DNA from: Bacillota bacterium | GTDB taxonomy: Bacteria; Bacillota; Clostridia; Christensenellales; Aristaeellaceae | DNA length: 18,445 nt | Direction of reading: 5' to 3' | Assembly (NCBI GenBank): GCA_023398575.1 | Contig: JAEWSC010000027.1 | Coordinates: forward strand, 1-18,445 | Part shown: piece by piece, positions 1-6,220 of the stretch | Position numbering within the stretch: position 1 is the stretch's first letter | How the letters are laid out: every line of letters begins with the position of its first letter | The notes under the pieces: generated by a model | Database searches by the model: none | The model's input: only the letters and a program-made list of their open reading frames with translations | Told to the model about the DNA's origin: nothing | Made by a program: the position numbers and the translations under genes

Positions 1-35
1 GCCGCGACACCCCAACAATGGAAAGGATGGACGCC

Positions 36-839
36 ATGCGCGTATATCATCCGTTAGGGGCATATCAGGGCCTTTCGCCGGAAAACGTGTTTTTCGTAAT
101 GGATGACATGGATATTCAGCAAGGTACAGGCTATGTGATGCCGTTTTTTCAACCGGATATGTTTCCCAATCGGCCTATGAATCTTTATTTACAGCTGGAG
201 GCTCCTCCCTCCTGCCAATATATGCTCTTTGGAGCACTTCTCGCCCGCGTCAGCCAGCTTCGGTCGCAAACTCCCCACATGCCTACCCGATTGTATACCC
301 AACTGTCGGTAGAAGATGCCCGGGGCATGGAGTTTTTTACAGGCAATGGGTTTCTGCTCGATGACGCTGAGGATTTGGTTCGGTTTCCGATACCGGATAC
401 ATCTGATACCATCCCTATGGGCTGTACGGTTGCCAATATTTCGCTGCGCAACGAGTTTGAGCAGCAGGCCATGCTTGCCCGTATGAACCAAAGCCGCATC
501 GCCCCGCTGGACCTTATTACCCTTGGGCAGTGCATGCAAAAGCCGCACTTCCTGGCGCTGGGCATCTACCGCGGCGAGGAGCCCATTGGCGAGGTGCTTT
601 TGTCCGGCACCGGCGACAGGGCTACGCTGGCAGCACTGTACGTTCGGGCCAACTACCGGCGGCAAGGCCTTGGCAAGGCGCTTCTGACCCGGGCGCTGCA
701 TATGCTACGCGATGAAGGCGTAACGCAGATAGAGGCGCTTGTTTTGCGGCGCAGCCCCGCCCAATGTGCACTGGCCAAAAGCTTCGGGGCCAGATTTATA
801 CGCACCACATGCTATTATCCGGGCATTGATATCGGTTAA
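36..839 (+). CDS. GNAT-family N-acetyltransferase with a degenerate N-terminal GNAT-like half
   Basis: Predicted acetyl-CoA-dependent N-acyltransferase of unknown substrate, cytoplasmic, 267 residues from the chosen start. The C-terminal half (about 125-267) carries the acetyl-CoA pyrophosphate-binding motif A as RRQGLGKA (R208-A215), preceded by the beta-4 strand LAALYV and followed by a typical ALAKSFGARFI end. The N-terminal half also ends like a GNAT domain (VEDARGMEFFTGNGF, about 90-105) but lacks a motif A, so the protein looks like a tandem with a dead first domain. ATGs occur at 18, 27 and 36. AAAGGA at 22-27 is well placed (8 nt) only for the ATG at 36. No in-frame stop lies between position 1 and 18, so an upstream start outside the window cannot be excluded. 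Family assignment is firm; substrate is unknown. Confidence 0.85.
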   Translation: MRVYHPLGAYQGLSPENVFFVMDDMDIQQGTGYVMPFFQPDMFPNRPMNLYLQLEAPPSCQYMLFGALLARVSQLRSQTPHMPTRLYTQLSVEDARGMEFFTGNGFLLDDAEDLVRFPIPDTSDTIPMGCTVANISLRNEFEQQAMLARMNQSRIAPLDLITLGQCMQKPHFLALGIYRGEEPIGEVLLSGTGDRATLAALYVRANYRRQGLGKALLTRALHMLRDEGVTQIEALVLRRSPAQCALAKSFGARFIRTTCYYPGIDIG

Positions 840-856
840 GTCTACCAAGAAATAGC

Positions 857-897
857 AAAAGGAATCAGCGGCAGTTTGCCAGGCTGATTCCTTTTTT
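857..897 (+). terminator. Rho-independent terminator shared by two convergent genes
   Basis: A 9-bp perfect stem (861-869 with 883-891) is extended inside by GGC/GCC and is followed by six T (892-897). AAAA at 857-860 can pair with the T run, so on the minus strand the same hairpin is followed by TTTT. It ends the GNAT transcript on the plus strand and probably also the AraC-type gene on the minus strand. Confidence 0.88.
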
Positions 898-916
898 CGT
901 GGTCTCCATCCGCTTT

Positions 917-1717
917 TCAGGTAAGTTTCTCACTGATTGCCTGCTCCCTAAACGCCTTAGGCGTTATGCCTCGTTGGGCCATAAAAGCACGATAAAATGT
1001 GCGTTCGCTTTCAAATCCACAGGCATCCAAAATATCGGGCAGGGCAGCATCCGGATCAGTCAGCATGGCGCAGGCGCGCTCGATGCGCAAGGCATTGATG
1101 TAGGTGCGCAGGCTGCAGCCGATGCGCTGAGAAAAAAGTTTGGATATGTAATATTTGTTTAGATATAGTTCTTTAGCTAATGTTTGCAGGGAAATAGGCT
1201 CAGCAATATGCGCGTCAATATAGGTGATCATCTCTCGCAAGGAATCATGGGCGAGAGGCCTCCTTTTCTCACCCAAAGGCAGCTTTTCCAAGAGCCTGCC
1301 GATCATGACACCAAGATATGCCCTGCGAAGCTGCTCCCCAATCTTCGGATTTTGAGCCAGCGTTTCCATACAGTGCAGAATATCCGGGTGGACGTTTTCT
1401 CTTTCAAGAAAGGGGTTCAGGCAGCCGCTGTGAGAAATGAGGCCGGCATACTCATGTACCTGATTCAGATCAACGATGGCAATAATATGCCGCGTTTCGC
1501 CTATGGCAGAATAGCTGTGCACATGGTTTGGCCAGGCAATGGCCATTTCACCTTGATGCAGCACCGTTTCCTTATCCTCAACCACAACTTTTGACTGACC
1601 TTGCAAGCAATAAAAAAGCTCCAAGCTCGGATGAAAATGTGGATAAAAGGTCAAATTCTGCCCGTAATATACGCGCAGTGCCTGCCTGTTAATTTCAAAA
1701 AATGCGTTGCTGTTCAT
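917..1717 (-). CDS. AraC-family transcriptional regulator (cupin sensor plus AraC-type HTH)
   Basis: DNA-binding regulator of 266 residues, the normal length for a one-domain-sensor AraC protein. The N-terminal part is a cupin with the metal or ligand histidines in FYPHFHPSLE (H27, H29, E33) and a second strand pair near residues 60-70 (WPNHVHSY). The C-terminal 95 residues form the double helix-turn-helix: first HTH in SLQTLAKELYLNKYYISKLF, second around DILDACGFESERTFYRAF, ending ITPKAFRE. The gene is divergent from the IolE-like/Gfo operon, so it most likely activates that operon in response to a sugar or cyclitol; this is inference from position. GGAGG at 1731-1735 lies 13 nt before the start, slightly far but acceptable. 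The effector is unknown. Confidence 0.9.
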   Translation of the reverse strand: MNSNAFFEINRQALRVYYGQNLTFYPHFHPSLELFYCLQGQSKVVVEDKETVLHQGEMAIAWPNHVHSYSAIGETRHIIAIVDLNQVHEYAGLISHSGCLNPFLERENVHPDILHCMETLAQNPKIGEQLRRAYLGVMIGRLLEKLPLGEKRRPLAHDSLREMITYIDAHIAEPISLQTLAKELYLNKYYISKLFSQRIGCSLRTYINALRIERACAMLTDPDAALPDILDACGFESERTFYRAFMAQRGITPKAFREQAISEKLT

Positions 1718-1758
1718 TTGCCCGCATATGCCTCCGGCAATCCTGTTCGCTTGCCTGT

Positions 1759-1788
1759 ATCATAGCATAACAGACATACTCAAAGCAA
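1759..1788 (-). promoter_or_regulatory. Sigma-A promoter of the AraC-type regulator gene
   Basis: On the minus strand a -35 box TTGCTT (1783-1788) and a -10 box TATGAT (1759-1764) are separated by 18 bp. Transcription would begin near 1752, giving a leader of about 35 nt before the start codon at 1717. Confidence 0.6.
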
Positions 1789-1826
1789 GAAAAAACGCAG
1801 ACATATAAAATCATGAAAGGTACTAC

Positions 1827-1855
1827 TTTTGTCAGTGACTTGATGTGTTTTTGTC
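1827..1855 (+). promoter_or_regulatory. Putative AraC-type operator: direct repeat TTTTGTC, 22-bp period
   Basis: TTTTGTC occurs at 1827-1833 and again at 1849-1855, both in the same orientation and exactly 22 bp apart, about two helical turns. AraC/XylS regulators usually bind two such direct half-sites with one of them touching the -35 region. The downstream copy sits at about -43 to -37 relative to the predicted start near 1892, the expected place for an activator site. Seen: the repeat and its spacing. Inferred: that the divergent regulator binds it. Confidence 0.45.
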
Positions 1856-1876
1856 TTATCGCGATTATGATGCTTG

Positions 1877-1885
1877 TGCTATGAT
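1877..1885 (+). promoter_or_regulatory. Extended -10 promoter of the IolE-like/Gfo operon
   Basis: TGC followed directly by TATGAT (1880-1885) makes an extended -10 element. No good -35 box lies 17-18 bp upstream (only TTATCG), as expected for an activator-dependent promoter. Start of transcription near 1892 leaves a 48-nt leader before the ATG at 1940. Confidence 0.5.
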
Positions 1886-1939
1886 ATATTCAAACCAACT
1901 TGCATAAAACGCAATACACAAGGAAAGCGGGGCATTGCT

Positions 1940-2761
1940 ATGAAAATCGCCTATACCGGCTGGACCTGGCTTGTACACCACAAGGACAACTATCAGTATG
2001 AGTTTGAACAATTTTTGAAAGAAGCTTCTCACTTGGGCTATCAGGCTGTGGAGAACTTTGCTTTTATTGCCAAATACTTTGACAACGACGCCGCAGCCAT
2101 CAAAGGCCTCCTGGATAAATATAAGCTGGAAATGGCCAACTTGTACCTGCACTACTCCGATGATGCTGAAAAGGATTATGAAAGCGCGATTTTTTACGTT
2201 GATTTTATGAAAAAGCTGGGCGCCACTTATATGAATCTACAAGGGACCATGTGGCATGATGCGCCTAGTGAGCGGCCAACCGACAGGGAGAAGATTGCTG
2301 CTTATGCCCAGCTTTCCGACCGCATTGGCAAATTGTGCAAAGAAAACGGCTTGGTAGCCTGCTTCCATCCGCATGCCCAAACGACCATCTTTAGCCAAGA
2401 GCAGATCGATCTGTTCCTTTCCATGACAAATCCCGAATATGTCAGCCTGTGCCTGGATACAGCGCATACTACCATCGCTCATATGGACGCTGTGGAGGCT
2501 GTAAAGCGCTTTGTACCCCGCATTGCCTACATGCACTTGAAGGATGTAGACCCTGATGCCGCCGGATCTTTTGCTGACCGGCCAATGGCACGCTTTTTGC
2601 CCTTGGGCATGGGCGGTGTGGACTTTAAGGGCGTCGTACATGCGTTAAAAAATGGGGGCTATGATGGTGTACTTTGCGTAGAATTGGATAACCCGCCGGT
2701 GTGCAACTACCACGCCGCCATGGTTTCCAGGGACTATCTGCACAACGTACTAGGCCTGTAA
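1940..2761 (+). CDS. IolE-like sugar phosphate isomerase/epimerase/dehydratase (AP endonuclease 2-type TIM barrel)
   Basis: A 273-residue TIM-barrel enzyme of the xylose isomerase-like superfamily. It most resembles inosose dehydratases (IolE) and sugar epimerases: FHPHAQTT (142-148), LCLDTAHT (170-177), YMHLKDVDP (197-205), LPLGMGGVDF (220-229) and CVELDN (246-251). D173, H199 and E249 are likely divalent metal ligands. The reaction is probably isomerisation, epimerisation or dehydration of a keto-sugar or inosose supplied by the dehydrogenase next door. The open frame extends back to an ATG at 1874, but that codon overlaps the predicted -10 box; the ATG at 1940 follows a purine-rich AAGGAAAGCGGGG and begins a normal beta strand. 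The stop overlaps the next gene's AAGGAGG. Exact substrate is unresolved. Confidence 0.8.
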   Translation: MKIAYTGWTWLVHHKDNYQYEFEQFLKEASHLGYQAVENFAFIAKYFDNDAAAIKGLLDKYKLEMANLYLHYSDDAEKDYESAIFYVDFMKKLGATYMNLQGTMWHDAPSERPTDREKIAAYAQLSDRIGKLCKENGLVACFHPHAQTTIFSQEQIDLFLSMTNPEYVSLCLDTAHTTIAHMDAVEAVKRFVPRIAYMHLKDVDPDAAGSFADRPMARFLPLGMGGVDFKGVVHALKNGGYDGVLCVELDNPPVCNYHAAMVSRDYLHNVLGL

Positions 2762-2774
2762 GGAGGATAAGCAT

Positions 2775-3878
2775 ATGGCAGTCAAGGTAGCAATGATCGG
2801 CGTTGGCGCCATCAGCGGGATTTACCTGAAGAATATTACGGAAACTTTTCACGAGCTTACACTCATTGGCGTTTGCGATCTTGTACGCGAACGGGCTGAA
2901 AAGGCGCAGGCCGAATACCATGTGCCTAAGATTTATGAAACAATGCACGATGCCTTTGCTGACCCCGAGGTGGATATCGTGTTAAATCTGACCCGGCCCA
3001 GCGAGCATTTTGAAGTGACAAAGGCCGCGCTTATAGCCGGTAAGCATGTCTACAGCGAAAAGCCCCTGGGTGCGGACCTTGAAGAGGGCGAAGCCTTGGT
3101 CAAACTGGCGCAGGAGAAGAACCTTTACCTGGGCGGCGCGCCGGATACCTTCCTTGGCGCAGGGCTACAAACCTGCCGCCGATTGATTGATGACGGTGTC
3201 ATTGGTGATGTGGTGGGCGCGGCAGCGTTTATGATCTGCCCCGGCCACGAAAGCTGGCATCCCGACCCCGAGTTCTACTACAAACGGGGCGGCGGGCCGA
3301 TGATGGACATGGGTCCGTATTATGTGACTGCGCTTGTAAACCTGGTTGGCGGCGTGAAGGCGGTAACCGGCGTAACCAAATCCACTTATCCCACACGGCT
3401 TGTAACCAGTGCGCCAAAGCGGGGTCAGGTTGTGACTGTTGATGTACCCACCTATGTCACCGGCATGATGGAATTTGATAACGGAGCTGTTGGCACCATC
3501 TTTACCACCTTTGACGCATATTACCCCTCCCAAGCCAGGCTGGAAGTATACGGCACACGGGGTACAATGTTTGTGCCTGATCCCAACTACTTTGGCGGCC
3601 CTATCTCGCTGTTTACACCCGAGGATAGGACCGTCAAGGAAGTCCCGCTGCTGTATGATTATAAAGAAAACAGCCGCGCGCTTGGCCTGGCCGATATGGC
3701 CAACGCCATATTGGGAAATCGTGCTGCCAGGGCCGATTACAAGCAGACGTTGCATGTGCTGGAGATTTTGACGGCATTTGAAAAGAGCAGTGATAAAAAA
3801 AGCCGTGTGGAACTAGATAGCAAATATCAGCGCCCCGTGCCCATGAAGCGCGGCGGTATGCCTGGTGTGATCGACTGA
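2775..3878 (+). CDS. Gfo/Idh/MocA-family NAD(P)-dependent oxidoreductase
   Basis: Sugar or cyclitol dehydrogenase, 367 residues, cytoplasmic. The N-terminal Rossmann fold shows MIGVGAISG (G9, G11), the diagnostic EKP is at E95-P97 (YSEKPLG), and the C-terminal GFO_IDH_MocA domain has GGGPMMDMGPYYVTALV. In this motif D178 is present, but the usual catalytic His four residues later is Tyr (Y182), a variant known in a subgroup of the family. It starts 13 bp after the upstream stop with a near-perfect AAGGAGG (2760-2766), so the two genes are one operon. Together with an IolE-like partner it suggests oxidation of an inositol-like or hexose compound followed by isomerisation or dehydration. Substrate cannot be read from the sequence. 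Confidence 0.88.
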   Translation: MAVKVAMIGVGAISGIYLKNITETFHELTLIGVCDLVRERAEKAQAEYHVPKIYETMHDAFADPEVDIVLNLTRPSEHFEVTKAALIAGKHVYSEKPLGADLEEGEALVKLAQEKNLYLGGAPDTFLGAGLQTCRRLIDDGVIGDVVGAAAFMICPGHESWHPDPEFYYKRGGGPMMDMGPYYVTALVNLVGGVKAVTGVTKSTYPTRLVTSAPKRGQVVTVDVPTYVTGMMEFDNGAVGTIFTTFDAYYPSQARLEVYGTRGTMFVPDPNYFGGPISLFTPEDRTVKEVPLLYDYKENSRALGLADMANAILGNRAARADYKQTLHVLEILTAFEKSSDKKSRVELDSKYQRPVPMKRGGMPGVID

Positions 3879-3924
3879 CCCTTTGAAGGAGGAGGTACGC
3901 TTTATACCTCCTATCGGAGGTCAA

Positions 3925-4315
3925 CTGGAGAAGCTATTTCCCCTTACCGGCAAGGTGGCCATTGTAACAGGAGTGGTCGGCGGCATCGGTGCAGCGCTGG
4001 TCGGCGCCAAGGTGGCGCTGTGCGACATCCGGTTAGAATCGTGATGTACAGGCAGGCCAGGGCGTAGACTAGCAAATGATTAAGCAGCAAAGCGGCTCCA
4101 TCATCAACATTATATTGACACCGCTGACAGTACCTACCTGGGAGCATCCCCAGCATTCGGCCTATCTAAAAGAGCGTATTGCCATGCAGCGCCTCGGCAC
4201 GCCGGAGGAAATTGTTGACCTCCGATGCATCCGGTTACATCACAGGTACATAATCAGGCTAGATGGCGCTGCCTGGCCGGCGGGTCGCCTTGGTCCCTTT
4301 GACACCAAGTATTGA
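3925..4315 (+). pseudogene. Degraded short-chain dehydrogenase/reductase (SDR) gene
   Basis: Remnant of a classical SDR oxidoreductase, third gene of the sugar operon. A GGAGG (3916-3920) precedes CTG at 3925, apparently a decayed ATG, followed by EKLFPLTGKVAIVTG and VGGIGAA, the NAD-binding TGxxxGIG region. The frame then stops at 4042-4044. The C-terminal part resumes near 4076 with IKQQSGSIINI (beta-5), jumps to ILTPLT and QRLGTPEEIVD, shifts frame to read SDASGYITGT (about 4224-4253), then shifts again to IIRLDG. At least two internal deletions, one of which removed the catalytic Tyr-x-x-x-Lys, two frameshifts and an in-frame stop make it nonfunctional. Homology is clear from order and spelling of family motifs; the original substrate is unknown. 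Confidence 0.85.
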
Positions 4316-4350
4316 TTTTGCACTTTTGTCAAAGTAGACCAATTTGCCGC

Positions 4351-4379
4351 TTGACAGCGATTTGTATCGCGCGTATAAT
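4351..4379 (+). promoter_or_regulatory. Consensus sigma-A promoter of the trpB2 T-box transcript
   Basis: TTGACA (4351-4356) and TATAAT (4374-4379) with a 17-bp spacer: a perfect match at all twelve positions and optimal spacing. Transcription should begin near 4386, just upstream of the T-box leader. Such a strong promoter fits control by attenuation rather than by initiation. Confidence 0.92.
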
Positions 4380-4385
4380 GCACCC

Positions 4386-4656
4386 AATAGCATATAAACC
4401 GTTGAACAAGACGAGTACGCATGGATGGTCTTTTCAAGAGAGCCGCAGGTGGTGGGATTGCGGCAAAGAAGGTTGTGCCGAATGGACTTGTGAGGGCAGG
4501 GCGAAAGGCAACGAGTAGTACCTGACGGGATCTTCACCCGTTACCAAGGAAGCATATATCATGCGTATATGGAGAAAGTGGGCCTTTTGGCCAATTTGGG
4601 TGGTACCGCAGGAGTTCATGCTCTTGTCCCGTGTAGGGACAAGAGCATTTTTTTAT
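4386..4656 (+). ncRNA. T-box riboswitch, tryptophan specific (tRNA-Trp sensing leader)
   Basis: A leader RNA that reads the charging state of a tRNA and decides between termination and read-through. Stem I: ACAAG (4406-4410) pairs with CTTGT (4487-4491); the GAGTACG loop-E-like motif is at 4413-4419; the AGAGAGCC motif is at 4437-4444; an apical helix pairs GCCGC (4442-4446) with GCGGC (4460-4464). The specifier loop reads GAA-TGG-A with TGG at 4483-4485, the tryptophan codon. A hairpin 4525-4529/4537-4541 and a stem III hairpin 4553-4558/4566-4571 follow. The T-box core GGGTGGTACCGCAGG is at 4598-4612, followed by the terminator at 4618-4654. The gene downstream is a tryptophan synthase beta chain, which agrees with the specifier. 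Stem II details were not fully folded by hand. Confidence 0.93.
4618..4654 (+). terminator. T-box attenuator (conditional intrinsic terminator)
   Basis: A 13-bp perfect stem (4618-4630 with 4636-4648), loop GTGTA, then a run of seven T (4648-4654). The 5' arm is the usual T-box GCTCTTGTCCC type and competes with the antiterminator formed by the T-box core at 4598-4612. Uncharged tRNA-Trp would favour read-through into trpB2. Confidence 0.93.
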
Positions 4657-4745
4657 ATTTCTTTACAAAGAATGCTCTGGTGTGGAACCACAGCCGCAAG
4701 GCTCGGTAGGCAATATAGAAATAAAAACGCAAAGGAGAATGTACC

Positions 4746-6122
4746 ATGACAAAGATCCCCTATCGCACGTACCTTACCGAGGAGCAAATGCCCAAGCAGT
4801 GGTACAACCTGCGGGCGGATATGAAAAGCCAGCCTGATCCGTATCTGAATCCCGGCACTTTGCAGCCCATAACAGCGGAAGAATTGTATCCGGTCTTTTG
4901 TGAGGAATTGGCCAAGCAGGAAATGGACAGCACCACCAGGTACATCGACATTCCTGGCGAGCTGCTCGATATTTACCGCATCTACAGGCCATCTCCCCTC
5001 ATTCGCGCCTACAACCTGGAGAAGGCCTTGAACACGCCTGCCAAAATTTACTACAAATATGAAGGCAACAATACCTCCGGCAGCCATAAACTAAACTCCG
5101 CCTTGGCGCAGGTGTACTATGCCAAGCAGCAGGGGCTAAAGGGCCTGACCACCGAAACCGGCGCCGGCCAGTGGGGCACAGCCATGGCGGAAGCAGCCAG
5201 CTACTTCGGCCTGCCGCTGACAGTGTATATGGTCAAGGTTTCCTACCAGCAAAAGCCTTACCGCAAAAATGTTATGGAGACCTTTGGTGCCAAGGTTATC
5301 GCCAGCCCCAGCGACACGACCAATGTGGGCCGTGCTATGCTTGCTGGCAATCCAGACAGCAATGGCAGTCTGGGCACCGCCATCTCCGAAGCTATTGAGA
5401 CGGCCGTTACCAGTGAGGGATACCGCTATGTGCTGGGCTCGGTGCTCAATCAGGTGCTTCTGCACCAATCCATTATCGGCCTGGAAGCGAAAAAGGCAAT
5501 GGAACTACTGGGTGAATATCCCGATATCATCATTGGGTGTGCCGGCGGCGGCTCCAACATGGGCGGACTGATGGCGCCTTATATGCAAGATAAGATACTT
5601 GGCAAAGCCAATCCCTACTTTATTGCGGTAGAGCCGGCCTCTTGCCCCTCTATGACCCGTGGCAAGTACGCTTACGACTTTTGTGATACAGGCAAGATCA
5701 CACCCCTAGCCAGGATGTACACCCTGGGCAGCGGGTTCATGCCCTCGCCCAACCATGCCGGCGGACTACGCTACCACGGCATGGCGCCCATCCTTTCCAA
5801 GCTGTATCATGATGGCTATTTAGATGAAGCCAGGGCGGTGGAGCAGACGAAGGTGTTTGACGCCGCGGTGTTCTTCGCGAAAAACGAAACCATACTGCCC
5901 GCGCCGGAATCAGCTCACGCTATTCGCGCCGCAATGGACGAGGCCATCCGCTGCCGGGAATCCGGGGAGAAAAAGACGATCCTGTTTGGCTTAACCGGCA
6001 CAGGCTATTTTGATATGACCGCCTATGCTGCTTATAATGAAGGAAGAATGACAGATTATATTCCCACCGATGAAGATTTGCAGCCCGGATTCAACTCTCT
6101 GCCCAATATTCCGGTGGTGTAA
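4746..6122 (+). CDS. trpB2: TrpB2-type tryptophan synthase beta chain (stand-alone)
   Basis: PLP enzyme that joins indole and L-serine to make L-tryptophan. At 458 residues it has the length of the TrpB2 (TrpB-like) group, longer than the roughly 400 residues of TrpB1. The PLP lysine is K115 in NTSGSHKLNSA; TETGAGQWG (136-144) holds the catalytic Glu region; CAGGGSN (265-271) binds the cofactor phosphate; FGLTGTGYFD (414-423) is the C-terminal cofactor motif. RBS AAAGGAG (4731-4737) is 8 nt before the ATG. It is a single-gene transcript behind a Trp T-box, with no trpA or other trp gene in the window, so it may salvage free indole or work with TrpA made elsewhere. TrpB2 proteins are known to bind TrpA weakly or not at all. 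Serine deaminase activity is an alternative. Confidence 0.92.
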   Translation: MTKIPYRTYLTEEQMPKQWYNLRADMKSQPDPYLNPGTLQPITAEELYPVFCEELAKQEMDSTTRYIDIPGELLDIYRIYRPSPLIRAYNLEKALNTPAKIYYKYEGNNTSGSHKLNSALAQVYYAKQQGLKGLTTETGAGQWGTAMAEAASYFGLPLTVYMVKVSYQQKPYRKNVMETFGAKVIASPSDTTNVGRAMLAGNPDSNGSLGTAISEAIETAVTSEGYRYVLGSVLNQVLLHQSIIGLEAKKAMELLGEYPDIIIGCAGGGSNMGGLMAPYMQDKILGKANPYFIAVEPASCPSMTRGKYAYDFCDTGKITPLARMYTLGSGFMPSPNHAGGLRYHGMAPILSKLYHDGYLDEARAVEQTKVFDAAVFFAKNETILPAPESAHAIRAAMDEAIRCRESGEKKTILFGLTGTGYFDMTAYAAYNEGRMTDYIPTDEDLQPGFNSLPNIPVV

Positions 6123-6137
6123 GAGTAAACAAAATTG

Positions 6138-6189
6138 AAAAAAAGGAGCGGCCCGATTGCGCTAGTGGCGCAAAGCCGCTCCTTTTTTG
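6138..6189 (+). terminator. Bidirectional terminator between trpB2 and the SH3-repeat gene
   Basis: GGAGCGGC (6145-6152) pairs with GCCGCTCC (6175-6182), with an inner TTGCGC/GCGCAA hairpin. A run of A (6138-6144) on the left and a run of T (6183-6189) on the right give a U-tract on both strands. It lies between two convergent genes and should serve both. Confidence 0.92.
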
Positions 6190-6220
6190 TACAGTTATCG
6201 ATTACTTTCGCTTTGCATAC

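Noticed and set aside
1874..1939. N-terminal extension of the IolE-like protein from an ATG at 1874
   Set aside because: The codon overlaps the promoter -10 region, and the extra 22 residues are unlike the family.
4076..4315. A separate small protein starting MIKQQSGSIINI
   Set aside because: The sequence is the frameshifted C-terminal half of the SDR remnant, with no RBS of its own.
4679..4700. Second T-box-like stretch (TGTGGAACCACAGCCGC) after the attenuator
   Set aside because: It lacks the GGGTGG core and any following terminator; the likeness to GGAACCGC is partial and probably chance.
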